Positions 16,386 through 26,025 of a DNA stretch of 64,000 bases are shown here, one piece after another. Source of the stretch: Thermohalobaculum sp039821125. GTDB lineage: Bacteria > Pseudomonadota > Alphaproteobacteria > Rhodobacterales > Rhodobacteraceae. The translations under genes were made by a program, and so were the position numbers. Numbering within the stretch: position 1 is the first letter of the stretch; each line of letters starts with the position of its first letter. Where the stretch lies: positions 154,266-218,265 of the forward strand of contig JBCBOR010000001.1 in assembly GCA_039821125.1 (NCBI GenBank). The letters run 5' to 3'. The notes beneath the pieces were generated by a model. The model saw only the letters and a list, made by a program, of their open reading frames with translations. It was not told the origin of the DNA and did no database searches.

Positions 16386-19300
16386 GTGCCGAAACGGGGA
16401 CGCGCCGCACAGTTTGCGGGTCTTATTCTTATTGTCGCAGGCGCCACTGATGCTTCTCAGAGTACCGAGATTGGATCGGTAGCGGCGGTCAACCGCGACA
16501 TGCTTGGCATTCCGCCTGGCGCAACGCAGCGCGATCTTCTGGTCGGCCAGTCAGTGGTCCGCGACGAGCGGATCACGACCTCGAGCGACGGCACGGGCCA
16601 ATTGATGTTCCTCGACCAGACCACACTCACGGTCGCTCCACGCTCGGACATCGTTCTCGACAGCTATGCCTTCAACCCGGAAACCGACAGCGGCGAGATG
16701 GCGATCACGCTGACTCGCGGCGCTCTTCGCTTCATTGGCGGTCGCATTTCGAAGTCAAACGATGTCATCGTGAAAACACCAACGGCGACCATCGGGATCC
16801 GGGGCGGTCTCACGCTGATCTCCGTCAGCAGTGGTGGCTTTACTCGGGTTGTCCAGTTGGCAGGGGAGTACACGCGCGTCAGCGGACCGGGAGGCGGCAC
16901 CATCACACTCAGCCGCCCGAACGCCAGTGCTCAGGTCGGAGAATCCGGTGAGGTTCAGTTCACCGGCCTTGTCGACTCCGAAGAGATCGCCGAACAGTTC
17001 GGCGCGATGGAGGGCGGCGGCGATGGTGGTACCGCTGCAGGAGACGACAAAGCGTCGGTCGAGGGTCGAACCAGCACTGTCGCGCGCCAAAACTCAGGTG
17101 TGCTGGGCGGTGCCGAGCGACCGCCGGTCTCCACGAGCGGCGAGCAGGAACCGCCTCGTCCGCCGCAATCCGAGGAAACTGCCACGGACGGATCTCGCCG
17201 CGCGGCGATCGACCCGGTCAGCGAACCGGCAGAGACCCCGGCGCAAACCCTTGTGCCTCCTGTTCCTCCCCCGGTTGCTGCTCCCGAGCAGAGTGAAAAC
17301 CCGCTGCCGCCAGGCGGTGCAATGTTCATACCGTCGAGCGGTTATCTGCCCTTTGAAGATGTCGCTCGTGGCTCGCTGATCGGCATCGGGCCGGAAGGGG
17401 AGCGGGCGGTCCTGCCGATTCCGGAGACGCCTGCCGAGTTGACGCGCGATCTGCCTGGCGTCCAGACGACTGATTTCTTCGCGCTCAGCCAATCCCCCAA
17501 CGCCGGGTTTGCGCGATTCTCGTCAGAGGATGGCGCATTGATTGACGGCGTTGGCCCTGTGTTTGGGATCGGTTTCTCGGATTTCGACAATGGGTTTCAC
17601 TTCTACCAAGTAAGCCCGGAGAATAGCGCGCAGACCGCAGCGCCAGACCCGGAACTGACCCAGACCATCGCAAACTTCCCGATCGATGAAACCGGACTGG
17701 TCGTCTTCGGCACGCCGAGCCCCGGTCAGGCCGCAGTTTTCAGGGGGGACACCGGGCAGATCGCGGCCACGGCGAACACGATCAGCACCTATCGGATCGA
17801 GCCCGATACTGCGTCTTTTGGTCTGGACGTCGGAGACTTCAGCGGCCGTCCACCGGCGATGATGATGATTGGCAACGGTGGCGAGGCTCGATTTGATACA
17901 AATGCCGCCGCATTGCCGTCGGGACGCGGCGGCCGTGTGCTCGTCGCCGAGATGCGCATCGAAACTGCTCCGAACGGTGAGCAGTTTTCAGATTTCTCTG
18001 TGTTCGCCGCACCGATCAAAAACAACGGAAGCGACAGCCCAAGCGTCGGTGCTGCTGTGTTCTCGTCATCCTCCAGCGATTTTGAAAAGTCGTTCGGCAC
18101 CTCGAACATCGGTACGTTCGAGGATGCGGACGGCAACACGGTTTTCGGGCCAGAAGACAACTACTTCGTTGTCAGTTCGCTCTTCCGCCCCGGAGGCACA
18201 GGGCTTTTGATCTTCGACCCGGGGGTCGAAACCCTCCTTGGCGGCCCGAGAATTCCGATCTCGCCTTTCTCGTCGCTCCTGACCCACGATCCCGATGCAG
18301 GGGAGGTGATTGCAGACCCATTGTCTTTGGCCGCAGATCTCGGCAGCCGCATATCACCGCCGGGCACCTTCGATGCCGTCTTCGCGACGGGGATTGCCAC
18401 TTGCTCGACCGGGACATGCGGGTTCGATCCAATCGAGGATCGCGCAAGTGGCGTCTATCCCGTCATGTCCGTTCCTTTTGAATTTGGCGGCACGAGCGGG
18501 ATCACGTTTCAAGGCGCGAACGGCGGTGTCGACACCAACTCCTTTGCTGCGACATTCGATCTCGAGGACCGGGACGCGTCGAGCGGCCTTTTCGGTGCAC
18601 CATTCCCAGGGCCCACACAACTCCCCGGGCCCACACAACCGCCACCGCCGGACGGGCCACTGCCGCCGGGCGGCGACCCTGGCGTGTTGGACCCCGGCGC
18701 GATTGCTGCGTCCACTGGAAATCTCACGTTCACGTTCGACACCGCGGCAAACGATTTCAGCGCCTATGCAAGTGACGACGCGTTCGCGGCATTCTTTGGC
18801 ACAGAGGTGATCCTGGAGAACAGCCCGGCACCGGCCAGTTTCTCGATTGCCTCCGCCGGACTCGCTGGCGATGGCGGGCTCATCCCGGCAGGCGTGGACA
18901 AAACGCCTGAATTCCTGCGCTGGGGCTGGTGGTCGGCTGCGCTCACGTCGGTCGATCAACGCAATGGCAGCCTGCGCGACGATCTCGTTCATCTCGGAAC
19001 ATGGGTGGCCGGCGTCCAACCCGACCCAGCGGATATCCCACTGACCGGCGTCGTGTCCTATGCGGGCCTCGCGGCAGGCACCGATGTCAATCTGAGCACC
19101 GGCATCACCCGGTCAGTCGGTGGAGGTTTCTCTCTGACCTACGATTTCGGCACCAATCGAGGCGACTTCAATCTGAACATCGCAGGTCTGGATTTCCGAG
19201 ACGTCGCTGTTAACGGAGGCTCTCCGGGGCTGAGTGCAACCTATGGCGGATTTGCAAACGCTGGTCCGCGTAACCTGAGTGTCGATGGTGCCTTCGTCTC

Positions 19301-19403
19301 AGGCGCTGGAAACCCTGTGGCCGGCACTGTTGGTCAATTCAAAATCGACGATGTCGAAGCAAGTCGGCAAGTCGTCGGTGTTTTTGGAGGCGATGCACAA
19401 TAG
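16386..19403 (+). CDS. Giant FecR-domain protein with TbpB-like C-terminal barrel (paralogue 1)
   Basis: About 1005 residues from a GTG start with GAGG 8 bases upstream; longer open sequence overlaps the preceding gene and is not used. A short signal peptide is followed by a FecR domain (residues about 30-165: VGQSVVRDERITTSSDGTG, LMFLDQTTLTVAPRSDI, TPTATIGIRGG). Then come a Ser/Pro linker, a long beta-rich body, a proline-glycine linker near residue 740, and a C-terminal repeat of strands ending in GGFANAG ... VVGVFGGDA. That end resembles the TbpB lobe barrel. The same modules recur in order in the next gene, so the two are tandem duplicates. Probably exported; function unknown. Confidence 0.72.
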   Translation: MPKRGRAAQFAGLILIVAGATDASQSTEIGSVAAVNRDMLGIPPGATQRDLLVGQSVVRDERITTSSDGTGQLMFLDQTTLTVAPRSDIVLDSYAFNPETDSGEMAITLTRGALRFIGGRISKSNDVIVKTPTATIGIRGGLTLISVSSGGFTRVVQLAGEYTRVSGPGGGTITLSRPNASAQVGESGEVQFTGLVDSEEIAEQFGAMEGGGDGGTAAGDDKASVEGRTSTVARQNSGVLGGAERPPVSTSGEQEPPRPPQSEETATDGSRRAAIDPVSEPAETPAQTLVPPVPPPVAAPEQSENPLPPGGAMFIPSSGYLPFEDVARGSLIGIGPEGERAVLPIPETPAELTRDLPGVQTTDFFALSQSPNAGFARFSSEDGALIDGVGPVFGIGFSDFDNGFHFYQVSPENSAQTAAPDPELTQTIANFPIDETGLVVFGTPSPGQAAVFRGDTGQIAATANTISTYRIEPDTASFGLDVGDFSGRPPAMMMIGNGGEARFDTNAAALPSGRGGRVLVAEMRIETAPNGEQFSDFSVFAAPIKNNGSDSPSVGAAVFSSSSSDFEKSFGTSNIGTFEDADGNTVFGPEDNYFVVSSLFRPGGTGLLIFDPGVETLLGGPRIPISPFSSLLTHDPDAGEVIADPLSLAADLGSRISPPGTFDAVFATGIATCSTGTCGFDPIEDRASGVYPVMSVPFEFGGTSGITFQGANGGVDTNSFAATFDLEDRDASSGLFGAPFPGPTQLPGPTQPPPPDGPLPPGGDPGVLDPGAIAASTGNLTFTFDTAANDFSAYASDDAFAAFFGTEVILENSPAPASFSIASAGLAGDGGLIPAGVDKTPEFLRWGWWSAALTSVDQRNGSLRDDLVHLGTWVAGVQPDPADIPLTGVVSYAGLAAGTDVNLSTGITRSVGGGFSLTYDFGTNRGDFNLNIAGLDFRDVAVNGGSPGLSATYGGFANAGPRNLSVDGAFVSGAGNPVAGTVGQFKIDDVEASRQVVGVFGGDAQ

Positions 19404-19631
19404 TCTCCCGCGTCCCTAATTTGGACACATTGTACCGAATTCGAAACCGAATTTCTCAACGATGTAATGCACTTACCCGTGACCTGACGCTTAACTTCGT
19501 GTAAAGAACTTCTCGGGGTTCGAGAGCACGGGGTGGGGTGATGATTCGTCGACCTGCGCCCGACGGGCTGGGGGGCGATGTTCCTGCTTCACAGATCCAC
19601 TCGACAATTCGATGATGTCTGGGAGTGATCT

Positions 19632-22600
19632 ATGCGTTCGCACATTTCGGGTTTCTTGGCGACAACAGCGCTCAGCGCACCTTTGTTTTTTCTGCCTGTC
19701 ATGGCGGGCGCACAGAGCAAGATCGGGACCGTGGCAGCGGTCAATCCTGCCATGGCTGGTACGCCGCCGAACGAAGCCACGCGCACCTATTCGCTCGGCC
19801 TAGAGGTTGTGCAGAACGAACGGGTGGAAACGCGCGGGCGTGGCTCGGGCCAGTTGCTGTTTCTGGATCAGACAACCTTGACTGTCGCGCCGAACAGCGA
19901 CATCGTCCTCGACAAGTACGTCTACGACGCGAACCAGGAATCCGGCGAGATCGCCCTGACCATGACGAAGGGCGTCCTGCGCCTGATCGGTGGTCGGATC
20001 ACCAAGAAAAACGCGGGCAAAATCAAGGTGCCCACGGCAACCATCGGCGTGCGCGGCGGTATGGCGCTGCTGATCGTTGGTGCAGGCGGGACGAGCCGCA
20101 TCTGCAACATTGCGGGCGAGTCGGTGGAGGTCGTTCCGGACAAGGGCAGCAAGATCACCCTGTCTCGGCCCAACGCCTGCGTTGTCGCCGACGCCAACGG
20201 CGCCCGTTTCGACGGCCTGATCAAGTCGACACAGCTTGCCGAATACTATGACGATCTGGAAGGCGACGGATCAGGCGGCGCCGACGACATCTTTGCCAGC
20301 GTCACCAGCGTCGAGGCCAACGCCGCCAGGATCGCGCGGCGCAACTCGGGCGTGAAGGGCGGCGAGAACCGCGAGCCTGTCTCGACCAGCGGCCACAGCG
20401 CTCCGCCCGATGAGTCTGCTCGCGATGAGAACCAGATCACGACGGATGCACGGGTGAACGAGATCTCCAGCTCCGATCCTGATGAAGAGATCGATGAGAA
20501 CAATGAGAACGACATTCTTGGTGATGATGATATCGTCGACAATAACGTCGTGATTGATGACGATATCATCGATGATGGGCCGATCGTGACCGGGCTGACC
20601 GGTGCAAGTCTTCAGGCGGAGGACGGTAACGGCATCATCGTCTCGACCTTCGACGAGGTGCTCGAAGGCTCACTCATCGGCACAAGTGCAAACGGCGATT
20701 TGACGATACCAGTGCCCGGAACCGGGGAGAACGCGAGTGTCTTCGACACAGGCGGGGTGCTTTCGCTCATCGGCAACCCCTTTGTTAGCGCCGCTGTGCA
20801 GGAGACGGGTGGTGCGTTGTTCTCCTTTGATGGCGGATTTCCTGACACGGCGACCGGCATCCTCGACGGCGGCGGTTTCAGCGACCTGCTCGGTCCCATC
20901 TCGGGGATCGGCTTCTCGGACCCCAGCGAAGACTTTACCTATGTCGAGTTCAGCGCAGACTTCGCGGACGATGGCGATATCGCGGGCGTCGCTGTGTTCG
21001 GCAACGCGACCGAGGACAGCGGCTTGTTCTACCAGGGAACCTTTGCAGGCGCGGAGTTCAACGATGCGGACTTCGACCCCGTAACGAACATCGCGACGAT
21101 CAATCCAATCCTGCTCGATCCGGCTCGGAACATTACAAGCGGTGTCGCGAACACCGTCGAGGCGTACCGCATCGTACCCAACTTCCTGGAGGGCGGCGAA
21201 TTCGAGGCTCCGGGTCAGCCGCTCTTCATTGTCGGGAATGAGGGCATGGCGCGGTTCGACAGCGATGTCACGATCGACACCGGAAATTCGGGCATCAACG
21301 GCGATGACCTGGTCGGCGGCGGTAAGGTTCTCTTCGCCGCCTTTGGCGTGGATACGTTCGTAGACGAAACCGGGACACCGCTGCAGGATTCGCGGTTCGA
21401 AGTTGTCGCGGACGACATCAAGAGCCTGAAACAACAGGGCGGATCCTCTGGCCCGATCCTGTCAACGACGTCGCTTGGGACCGAACAGTTCAATATCGGC
21501 ATTGATTTCGGCGACGGCTCTATCGTTGCCGCACAAGGCGTGGATGTAATCAAGTCGAGCATCGGCAATCTCGAAGACGGCGATGGAGACACGCAGTTTG
21601 GCGAAGACAATCGGTACATGGTCGTGTCATCGGTGGTGCGAGCGGACAATGGGGGCACTCTTGGTGAACCCGCTCTCAATCCCGGATCAGGCTTCGGCCT
21701 GATTGCGGACTTCAATGGCAGAGGGTTTGGCATTGATCTCGTCCTGGAGGAGGTTGAAAGCACGCCGTTCGTTGCACTGACATCGCGGGTCTCGAACCTC
21801 TCGGAGCGGATCAACGATCCGCTTTCCCTCGCCCGCGCGGGCGCAATCGACAATGCCCAGACGAGCGGGGCGTTTACACGCGGGTTCATGACTGGTGTGG
21901 CGCGCTGCGAGACTGGCCTCTGCGGAGATGCGGGTTTCCAGTTCGACAACTTCTTGCAACCCACGGGCAGCTATCAGATCACGACGACGAATCCGGACGA
22001 CATCAGCTTTGTCTTCGATGATCTCTCAAACGAGGTGGTAGCGAGCGTTGACCTACAATTGAACAATCCCGGAGACATCGTCGGGGATGAGGTTCAGACG
22101 CTGGAGTTCGTGGCAGGGGGTGACACGTCTGCGTTCATTGATGATGAGCGTTTCGCGCTGCTCACGCTGGACGGCGGAGCAACGATCGCAGGCGAACAGA
22201 CGATAATCGACGCCTCATTCGCGACCCAAGGTCTTGCGGGCACAGAGGGCCTGGATTTCCCGAACAACGCCCAAGCCAATCATGAGTTTCTGCGCTGGGG
22301 TTACTGGTCAGCGACCTACGAAGCCGAGCAGAATGTCGGGGATCTTGGCACCCAGACGCGCCGGGACGTTGTCCATGCCGGAAACTTCGTGACGGGCCTG
22401 CGCCCGGATGCAGTGTTGGACGATATCCCGACGGATGTGACCATCGCCTATTCGGGCTTCGCGATCGGGACGACATCGCTGCTGTTCTCGCCAGACACAG
22501 CGATCGTAACCGGGTCGTTCGACATGACCTACGATTTTGGCCTGGACCGTGGCGATGTGAACATCAACATTCCGAACGCAGCGCCGCAACTGCCCTTCGC

Positions 22601-22898
22601 GGCTGTCGACATCAATGCCAACGTGCAGGTCACAGGGCAGGACCTTGCCCGCTTCAGCGGAGCCGCCCAGAGCGACTTTGACGGATCGCTGACCCGTGTG
22701 AATGGCGGCTTCTTCGCCAACCCGGATCGCACGGTGGCAAACAACGGCGTCGCGGCAGTGGGGGGTGAGTTCGTCCACACCAACGCGGAGTTCGGATTCG
22801 AAACCGTCGGCATCTTCGGCGGGAGCGCGACTCAGACCACGCCGTCTTTCTCACAGCCGCAACCGCGGAACGGAAACGGAGGCTTCACCGAGCGATGA
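19632..22898 (+). CDS. Giant FecR-domain protein with TbpB-like C-terminal barrel (paralogue 2)
   Basis: 1088 residues with a signal peptide cut near AGAQSK. The FecR domain (about 30-170) shares LFLDQTTLTVAPNSDIVLD and TATIGVRGG with the preceding paralogue. A strongly acidic linker (about residues 280-320, runs of Asp/Glu/Asn) could bind Ca2+ or stay unfolded for export. Shared body motifs include SLIG-x5-G, GIGFSD, ANTVEAYRI and FLRWGYWSA. The C-terminus (NGGFFANP, AAVGGEFVH, VGIFGGSA) is like the TbpB barrel handle. The gap of 228 bases before it contains hairpin-like sequence and a GGGAG ribosome site, so it may have its own promoter. Confidence 0.72.
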   Translation: MRSHISGFLATTALSAPLFFLPVMAGAQSKIGTVAAVNPAMAGTPPNEATRTYSLGLEVVQNERVETRGRGSGQLLFLDQTTLTVAPNSDIVLDKYVYDANQESGEIALTMTKGVLRLIGGRITKKNAGKIKVPTATIGVRGGMALLIVGAGGTSRICNIAGESVEVVPDKGSKITLSRPNACVVADANGARFDGLIKSTQLAEYYDDLEGDGSGGADDIFASVTSVEANAARIARRNSGVKGGENREPVSTSGHSAPPDESARDENQITTDARVNEISSSDPDEEIDENNENDILGDDDIVDNNVVIDDDIIDDGPIVTGLTGASLQAEDGNGIIVSTFDEVLEGSLIGTSANGDLTIPVPGTGENASVFDTGGVLSLIGNPFVSAAVQETGGALFSFDGGFPDTATGILDGGGFSDLLGPISGIGFSDPSEDFTYVEFSADFADDGDIAGVAVFGNATEDSGLFYQGTFAGAEFNDADFDPVTNIATINPILLDPARNITSGVANTVEAYRIVPNFLEGGEFEAPGQPLFIVGNEGMARFDSDVTIDTGNSGINGDDLVGGGKVLFAAFGVDTFVDETGTPLQDSRFEVVADDIKSLKQQGGSSGPILSTTSLGTEQFNIGIDFGDGSIVAAQGVDVIKSSIGNLEDGDGDTQFGEDNRYMVVSSVVRADNGGTLGEPALNPGSGFGLIADFNGRGFGIDLVLEEVESTPFVALTSRVSNLSERINDPLSLARAGAIDNAQTSGAFTRGFMTGVARCETGLCGDAGFQFDNFLQPTGSYQITTTNPDDISFVFDDLSNEVVASVDLQLNNPGDIVGDEVQTLEFVAGGDTSAFIDDERFALLTLDGGATIAGEQTIIDASFATQGLAGTEGLDFPNNAQANHEFLRWGYWSATYEAEQNVGDLGTQTRRDVVHAGNFVTGLRPDAVLDDIPTDVTIAYSGFAIGTTSLLFSPDTAIVTGSFDMTYDFGLDRGDVNINIPNAAPQLPFAAVDINANVQVTGQDLARFSGAAQSDFDGSLTRVNGGFFANPDRTVANNGVAAVGGEFVHTNAEFGFETVGIFGGSATQTTPSFSQPQPRNGNGGFTER

Positions 22899-22904
22899 GC
22901 CATC

Positions 22905-22952
22905 TCTGCATCGCGATTGTGCGGTGCAGAGAACCCGCTCCGGGCTGAGCGG
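22905..22952. terminator. Hairpins between convergent FecR and cNMP-binding genes
   Basis: Two stems lie in the 72-base convergent gap: CTCTGCA (22905-22911) with TGCAGAG (22926-22932), and CCGCTC with GAGCGG (about 22935-22952). Neither is followed by a T-run on either strand. A bidirectional stop of transcription is plausible but not proven. Confidence 0.35.
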
Positions 22953-22970
22953 CCGGGTCGCGTGCCTTGA

Positions 22971-23417
22971 TCAGGTGCGCGCGGCGGCAAGATCCCGTGT
23001 CGTCATCTCAAGCCGGTGCGCCATGACCTTGATCAGCTCAAGCGCGATATCCGGAAACTCGCGAAGCAGGTTCATGAAGGTATCGCGGCTCAACCGCAGC
23101 ACGGTCAGGTCGCACTTCGCGGCGATGGCCGTAGTCCTTGGCTGATCACAAAGCACCGCCATCTCGCCAAAAATCTCCCGAGAGGACAGAGACGCGACCG
23201 AGGCTTCGCCCCCGCCGTCGACCGGCACCAGAACATCCACGGCACCGTCAATCACGATATACGCGGCATCGCCATCATCACCCTTCTCGAACAGCCGCTC
23301 GCCTGCGCGAAAGGTCAGTGTTTCTCCCATCAACGCAAACATTTTCAGGCGTTTGTGGTCGACATTCCGAAACATCGGAATCTCCGTCATCACGGCAACT
23401 GCGGCTTTCAGGCTCAC
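22971..23417 (-). CDS. Cyclic-nucleotide-binding domain protein
   Basis: A 148-residue stand-alone cNMP-binding domain (residues about 14-130). The phosphate-binding cassette is intact: FGEMAVLCDQPRTTAIAA contains the conserved Gly-Glu pair and the Arg that contacts the cyclic phosphate. No helix-turn-helix follows, so it is not a CRP/FNR transcription factor. It starts only 4 bases after the stop of the pseudo-ABC exporter gene and is clearly co-translated with it. The nearest cyclase is the CHASE2 enzyme at 12504-14768. It most likely controls or docks on the ABC protein; that partnership is inference. Confidence 0.88.
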   Translation of the reverse strand: MSLKAAVAVMTEIPMFRNVDHKRLKMFALMGETLTFRAGERLFEKGDDGDAAYIVIDGAVDVLVPVDGGGEASVASLSSREIFGEMAVLCDQPRTTAIAAKCDLTVLRLSRDTFMNLLREFPDIALELIKVMAHRLEMTTRDLAAART

Positions 23418-23421
23418 GAGA

Positions 23422-26025
23422 TTACTCCGTCAATTGGTCGTCATGGGAGGATGGTTTCGAAGCAGGCGCATCTTCGAGTCGGACGACGCCATCCTCTGCA
23501 ATGGCAGCAACGCCATCCACACCTGCGATCGCGGTATCCTCAAGCGCGGCATAGAGGATTGTCGTATCAGGCAATTCGGCCTTGATTGCGGCGCGCAGTT
23601 CGGCATCGGCCGGGGTATCCGATCCGGCGATACCATCCAGAACCATCAGACGCGGACGTTTGATCAGACCGCGCACCAGGGCAACGCGCCGACGCGAGCT
23701 GTTCGACAAACCGCCGCTCGAGCTCAGCTTTGCATCAAGACCGAGACGAATCAGATCCTCCCTCAGCCCCGCCTCGTCGATGGCATCCTCCATCATCGCT
23801 TCCAGCTTCTTCCAGGCGGATTTCCGATCAAAGCGCCGTTTTGCGTGGAGAATGTTCTCTGCCACTGTTTGCGCCGGGCTGAAGCGGTCATCGACGAACG
23901 AGATGAAGTCATCGCGATTGGCCAGCAGCTCGCGCGCCTTGGTACGACAGTCCATCAGCTTCGCGATCCGAGCGTCATCCAGCACGTCCAACCGATCCCT
24001 CACAGGGACGAAGCTCATTCCAAGGGTGGTCACCAGATCGCGCTGCGCCTTGTCGAGACCCGAGACCTCCTGTCCCGCCGTGGCAACAACCAGTTCATGT
24101 GCCGCCATGATCTCGGATTTGGTGTACCCGGCGAAGCCGTCGAGAACAGCGCTGTCCTCATCGAGCGCGTCGACGAGCTCGCTGAACTCCCGCGCAATAT
24201 CCAGACCCACGGCCGCGAGTTCGTCCAGACCTCCGGAGTCGCTCAGGATCTGACGGATCGCGGGGTTCGTCAGACACTCCGCCAAAGTCGACGGGGCGTC
24301 GACGGGCAGAGCGAAAAGCGCGTTCTCCAGAAGCGTCCCGTTGGTGTTGAACACACCCTCCTCCCAATCCTCGACCAGATCGGATAGATCCTGTCCCGCA
24401 TCATGGAGCAATTTGCGCGCCCGCATGATCCGGTCGGTCCACGCATCCGCGGAGCAGGTATCCAGCCGGGCGTCGAGGGCGCTGGAGTAAAGTTCCCCCG
24501 ACAAGCCGACAAGCTCGATCAACTCCAGAAGCCGCGCGTCCAGCGCGTCGGGTCCGTCGACACCTGCCGCTGAATAGTCGACCCAGTCACCCTCGGGATG
24601 CGCCGTCGAGTTGCCGGTCAGACGCGCCTCCCGCAGCATGTCCACCAGTGCAGCGTCGGTCTGATCCGCAAGCTCGGGCGCTCCACGCAGCAACCCGTAG
24701 AGCAGATTGTCCCGCATCGAGCGCGCGACAATACCGGGCTCAGAGCCAACATAGGCAACGGTCGCTCCGACCTGCGGCAATGTGCAGTCGACCAGTGCCT
24801 TTCCGCCGAAGATCACCCGCCCGGCAATCGGTTGCTGCAGGCCCGCGGCGAGTTTCAACAGCGCCTCGCGGCCACCACCCGACCCGCCTGTCACGGCTAC
24901 CATCTGTCCAGACGCGATCACCAGATCGGGCGCCGTCAGTCCGCCTGTGCCGGGTCCGCCCTCGACATCTCGGAACTCAAGCGCGCCCGAAAGCGGTTCA
25001 GCATCGGTGCCGTCGGCATAGATCCGCTCGGGCGTCAGCACATCATCACCCGAGAAGTTTTCGACGACAAACACGTAACGCGAGTTGAAATCCGTCCAGC
25101 GCTGCATGTAGTTCAGCACCGCTTTCCAAGGCGCGGCGACTTCCTTGTAGGCGACCAGAACCGCAATCAACGACCCAAGATCAAGCTGCCCCTTGATCAC
25201 GAGATATCCGCCAACCGAGTAGAAGAAGAATGGCGTCAGCTGGTTGATGAAGTTGTTGAGGGCCTTGATCGTGAATTTACGCTCGAACAATTGCAGGCGG
25301 ATGATCGTGTTCTCGTAGAGCCGCCCGGCGACCTGCGCCATGTGCCAGCGCGCGGTATCGTTGGTGTGCACCTCGGAGATGACATTGACCGACTCGCCGA
25401 TCGTGTCGGCCAGCTTGCGCGTGTTGCGGGCGCGCTCCTTGTTCAGGCGAACGATCTTGGCCTGCAGCTTGGGGATGATGTAGGCTTGGATGGGCAACAG
25501 GGCGATCGCTGCCGCGCCCAGAACCGCGTCCTGCATGAAGATAAATGTCGTATAGACGATCAGCAGCCCGCCCTGGAAGGCAGGGGTCGCGATCACCTCG
25601 CCGATAAAGCCGCCGAGCGGTTCGATCTCACCGAGAATCGACTGGATGATCTCGCCAGACTTTGTTTGGCGGAACCGGGTCATCCGGAAGAGCATGACAC
25701 GCTCGAACAGCAGATAGCGCAAGCGGCGCAGCATCCGCTCGCCAGTCATCCCGACCCGGACATTCATCAGCCATTTCAGTGCGTTGATGGCAACGACCAT
25801 CATCAGGAACAAGATGCTCAGCGCCATCAGATAGGGGATCTGATCGACTTCGAACCCTTGAATGTCCTTGGGAAAGTCGGTGCCCGAGATCGCATCGTTG
25901 ATGATGATCTTCGGCAGTTCCAGCGAGATGTAGACCAGCGGAAAGGAGATGATGGTCAGACAAAGGATGATCAACTGGTCGCGCTTGGAGTGCCGCCAGA
26001 CAAACGAGAAAAACTTGGAGTCCAT
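23422..26025 (-). CDS. ABC exporter-like protein with split, catalytically degenerate nucleotide-binding domain
   Basis: 867 residues from the ATG at 26025 (GGGGGA site upstream; 33 extra residues are possible). Six-helix exporter transmembrane domain over about residues 15-310, then an NBD. Walker A reads GGSGGGRE (380-387), with Arg386 for the essential Lys. The Q-loop Gln is Ser/Glu (YVGSEPG). About 330 acidic helical residues are inserted before a second NBD half. There the signature is LSNSS, Walker B is VLDG with Gly798 for the catalytic Glu, and the switch His is absent. ATP hydrolysis is therefore unlikely. The cNMP-binding gene follows after 4 bases. Role unknown; a cyclic-nucleotide-controlled membrane channel or scaffold is one reading. 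Confidence 0.85.
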   Translation of the reverse strand: MDSKFFSFVWRHSKRDQLIILCLTIISFPLVYISLELPKIIINDAISGTDFPKDIQGFEVDQIPYLMALSILFLMMVVAINALKWLMNVRVGMTGERMLRRLRYLLFERVMLFRMTRFRQTKSGEIIQSILGEIEPLGGFIGEVIATPAFQGGLLIVYTTFIFMQDAVLGAAAIALLPIQAYIIPKLQAKIVRLNKERARNTRKLADTIGESVNVISEVHTNDTARWHMAQVAGRLYENTIIRLQLFERKFTIKALNNFINQLTPFFFYSVGGYLVIKGQLDLGSLIAVLVAYKEVAAPWKAVLNYMQRWTDFNSRYVFVVENFSGDDVLTPERIYADGTDAEPLSGALEFRDVEGGPGTGGLTAPDLVIASGQMVAVTGGSGGGREALLKLAAGLQQPIAGRVIFGGKALVDCTLPQVGATVAYVGSEPGIVARSMRDNLLYGLLRGAPELADQTDAALVDMLREARLTGNSTAHPEGDWVDYSAAGVDGPDALDARLLELIELVGLSGELYSSALDARLDTCSADAWTDRIMRARKLLHDAGQDLSDLVEDWEEGVFNTNGTLLENALFALPVDAPSTLAECLTNPAIRQILSDSGGLDELAAVGLDIAREFSELVDALDEDSAVLDGFAGYTKSEIMAAHELVVATAGQEVSGLDKAQRDLVTTLGMSFVPVRDRLDVLDDARIAKLMDCRTKARELLANRDDFISFVDDRFSPAQTVAENILHAKRRFDRKSAWKKLEAMMEDAIDEAGLREDLIRLGLDAKLSSSGGLSNSSRRRVALVRGLIKRPRLMVLDGIAGSDTPADAELRAAIKAELPDTTILYAALEDTAIAGVDGVAAIAEDGVVRLEDAPASKPSSHDDQLTE

